DNA from: Ignavibacteria bacterium
Lineage (GTDB): Bacteria; Bacteroidota; Ignavibacteria; Ignavibacteriales; Melioribacteraceae
NCBI GenBank assembly: GCA_003233295.1
Contig: QILJ01000474.1
Location: 1-6,509, forward strand
Reading direction: 5' to 3'
DNA: 6,509 nucleotides
Made by a program: the position numbers and the translations under genes. This document shows, piece by piece, positions 5,758 to 6,509 of the stretch (positions are counted from its first letter, which is position 1; every line of letters begins with the position of its first letter). Below the pieces are notes generated by a model. That model ran no database searches. It saw nothing but the letters and a program-made list of their open reading frames with translations, and was not told the DNA's origin.

Positions 5758-6509
5758 ATGAACAAACTTATTGGTTTTATAGGACAAGGGTGGATTGGTA
5801 AAAACTATGCGGATGATTTTGAAGAGCGTGGTTTTAATACTGTGAGGTACGGAAAAGAAAAAGAATATGTTTCCAATAAAGATAAAATAAAAGAGTGTGA
5901 TATTGTAATAATTGCAGTCCCAACACCTACTTTAAATGGTGTACAAGACATATCTATAATAAAAGAGGTAATACCGTTAGTAGGTAGCGGGAAAACCGTA
6001 GTTATTAAATCCTCAATATTACCGGGGACTGCAGAACAAATTGCAAAATCATTTCCCAGATTACACATATTACATTCTCCGGAGTTTCTAACAGAGAAAA
6101 ATGCAAAGTACGAAGCGGCAAATCCAACTAGAAATATAATAGGAGTCACAAATAATTCCAAAGAACTCAAAGAAAAAGCCATCGAAGTTATGAATATACT
6201 ACCCAAAGCTCCATATGAATCGATTTGCACAGCCAAAGAAGCTGAAATGATCAAATATTTTAGTAATGCACTCCTGCTCTCAAAAGTTGTTCTTTCAAAT
6301 ATTATGTACGACCTAACTGAGAGTCTTAGTATTGATTGGAATACTGTTCAAGAAGGAATAGTATCCGATCCACGCATTGGCGAGTCACACATGCAACCTG
6401 TGCACACAGATAGAGTGAACGGTATACTTGGTAGAGGTGCTGGTGGAAACTGTTTTATAAAAGATTTTTCTGCATTGATCAATTTATATGAAAATGTAAC
6501 GAAAGATAA
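5758..6509 (+). CDS. UDP-glucose/GDP-mannose 6-dehydrogenase family protein (3' cut by window edge)
   Basis: An NAD-dependent nucleotide-sugar dehydrogenase that oxidizes the C6 alcohol of a UDP- or GDP-hexose to the uronic acid in two steps. The 250 visible codons have no stop, so the gene continues past the window. Seen in order: IGQGWIGKN (8-16, NAD site), AVPTPTLNG (53-61), KSSILPGT (84-91), HSPEFLTEKNA (106-116) with E109 and E113, AEMIKYFSNALL (162-173) with K166 and N170, and GRGAGGNCFIKD (225-236) with catalytic C232 and D236. These match the known catalytic set E, E, K, N, C, D of Streptococcus pyogenes UDP-glucose dehydrogenase. The N-terminal domain is compact: C232 here against C260 there. 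The start is firm, since TAA at 5749-5751 is an in-frame stop just upstream. The UDP-binding C-terminal domain is outside the window, so the exact substrate is not settled; UDP-glucose is the first guess. Confidence 0.9.
   Translation, partial: MNKLIGFIGQGWIGKNYADDFEERGFNTVRYGKEKEYVSNKDKIKECDIVIIAVPTPTLNGVQDISIIKEVIPLVGSGKTVVIKSSILPGTAEQIAKSFPRLHILHSPEFLTEKNAKYEAANPTRNIIGVTNNSKELKEKAIEVMNILPKAPYESICTAKEAEMIKYFSNALLLSKVVLSNIMYDLTESLSIDWNTVQEGIVSDPRIGESHMQPVHTDRVNGILGRGAGGNCFIKDFSALINLYENVTKD

Noticed and set aside
5805..6254. A 149-codon open frame on the - strand
   Set aside because: It lies wholly inside the UDP-sugar dehydrogenase gene, whose motifs are unmistakable on the + strand; the - strand product shows no family motif.

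Overview
The window is a 6.5 kb AT-rich piece of a bacterial surface-polysaccharide (O-antigen, capsule or exopolysaccharide type) gene cluster. Both ends are open: the first gene starts before base 1 and the last runs past base 6509. The genes use TAA, TAG and TGA stops as in the standard code, and Shine-Dalgarno motifs are weak or absent. The compact UDP-glucose dehydrogenase and the low GC remind me of Patescibacteria (CPR) polysaccharide loci. This is an impression, not proof; another low-GC bacterium is possible.

Layout. Bases 2-1028 (+) hold the C-terminal three quarters of a Wzx-type flippase, split by a frameshift near 359-362. Overlapping it by one base, 1028-1909 (+) is an extended-SDR NAD-dependent sugar epimerase/dehydratase. 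Converging on it with a 12-base overlap, 1898-3877 (-) is a 659-residue fusion of a Gfo/Idh/MocA dehydrogenase and a DAO-type FAD oxidoreductase. A short divergent promoter region (3878-3946) carries a 7-bp dyad. It is followed by a two-gene + strand unit: a putative exostosin-like glycosyltransferase (3947-4879) and a class I SAM methyltransferase (4876-5697), overlapping as ATGA. After a 60-base gap with an extended -10 promoter comes a UDP-glucose/GDP-mannose dehydrogenase gene (5758 to beyond the window).

How they fit together (inference). The UDP-sugar dehydrogenase, the epimerase and the fusion protein would make or modify sugar building blocks. The glycosyltransferase and methyltransferase would assemble or decorate the glycan, and the flippase would move the lipid-linked unit across the membrane. 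The part I find most worth following up is the fusion protein. Both halves keep their nucleotide-binding and main active-site motifs, the joint is almost linker-free, the gene lies on the opposite strand from all its neighbours, and sampled lines show a lower GC content than the epimerase beside it. I see no tRNA, rRNA, CRISPR array, insertion sequence or long repeat.
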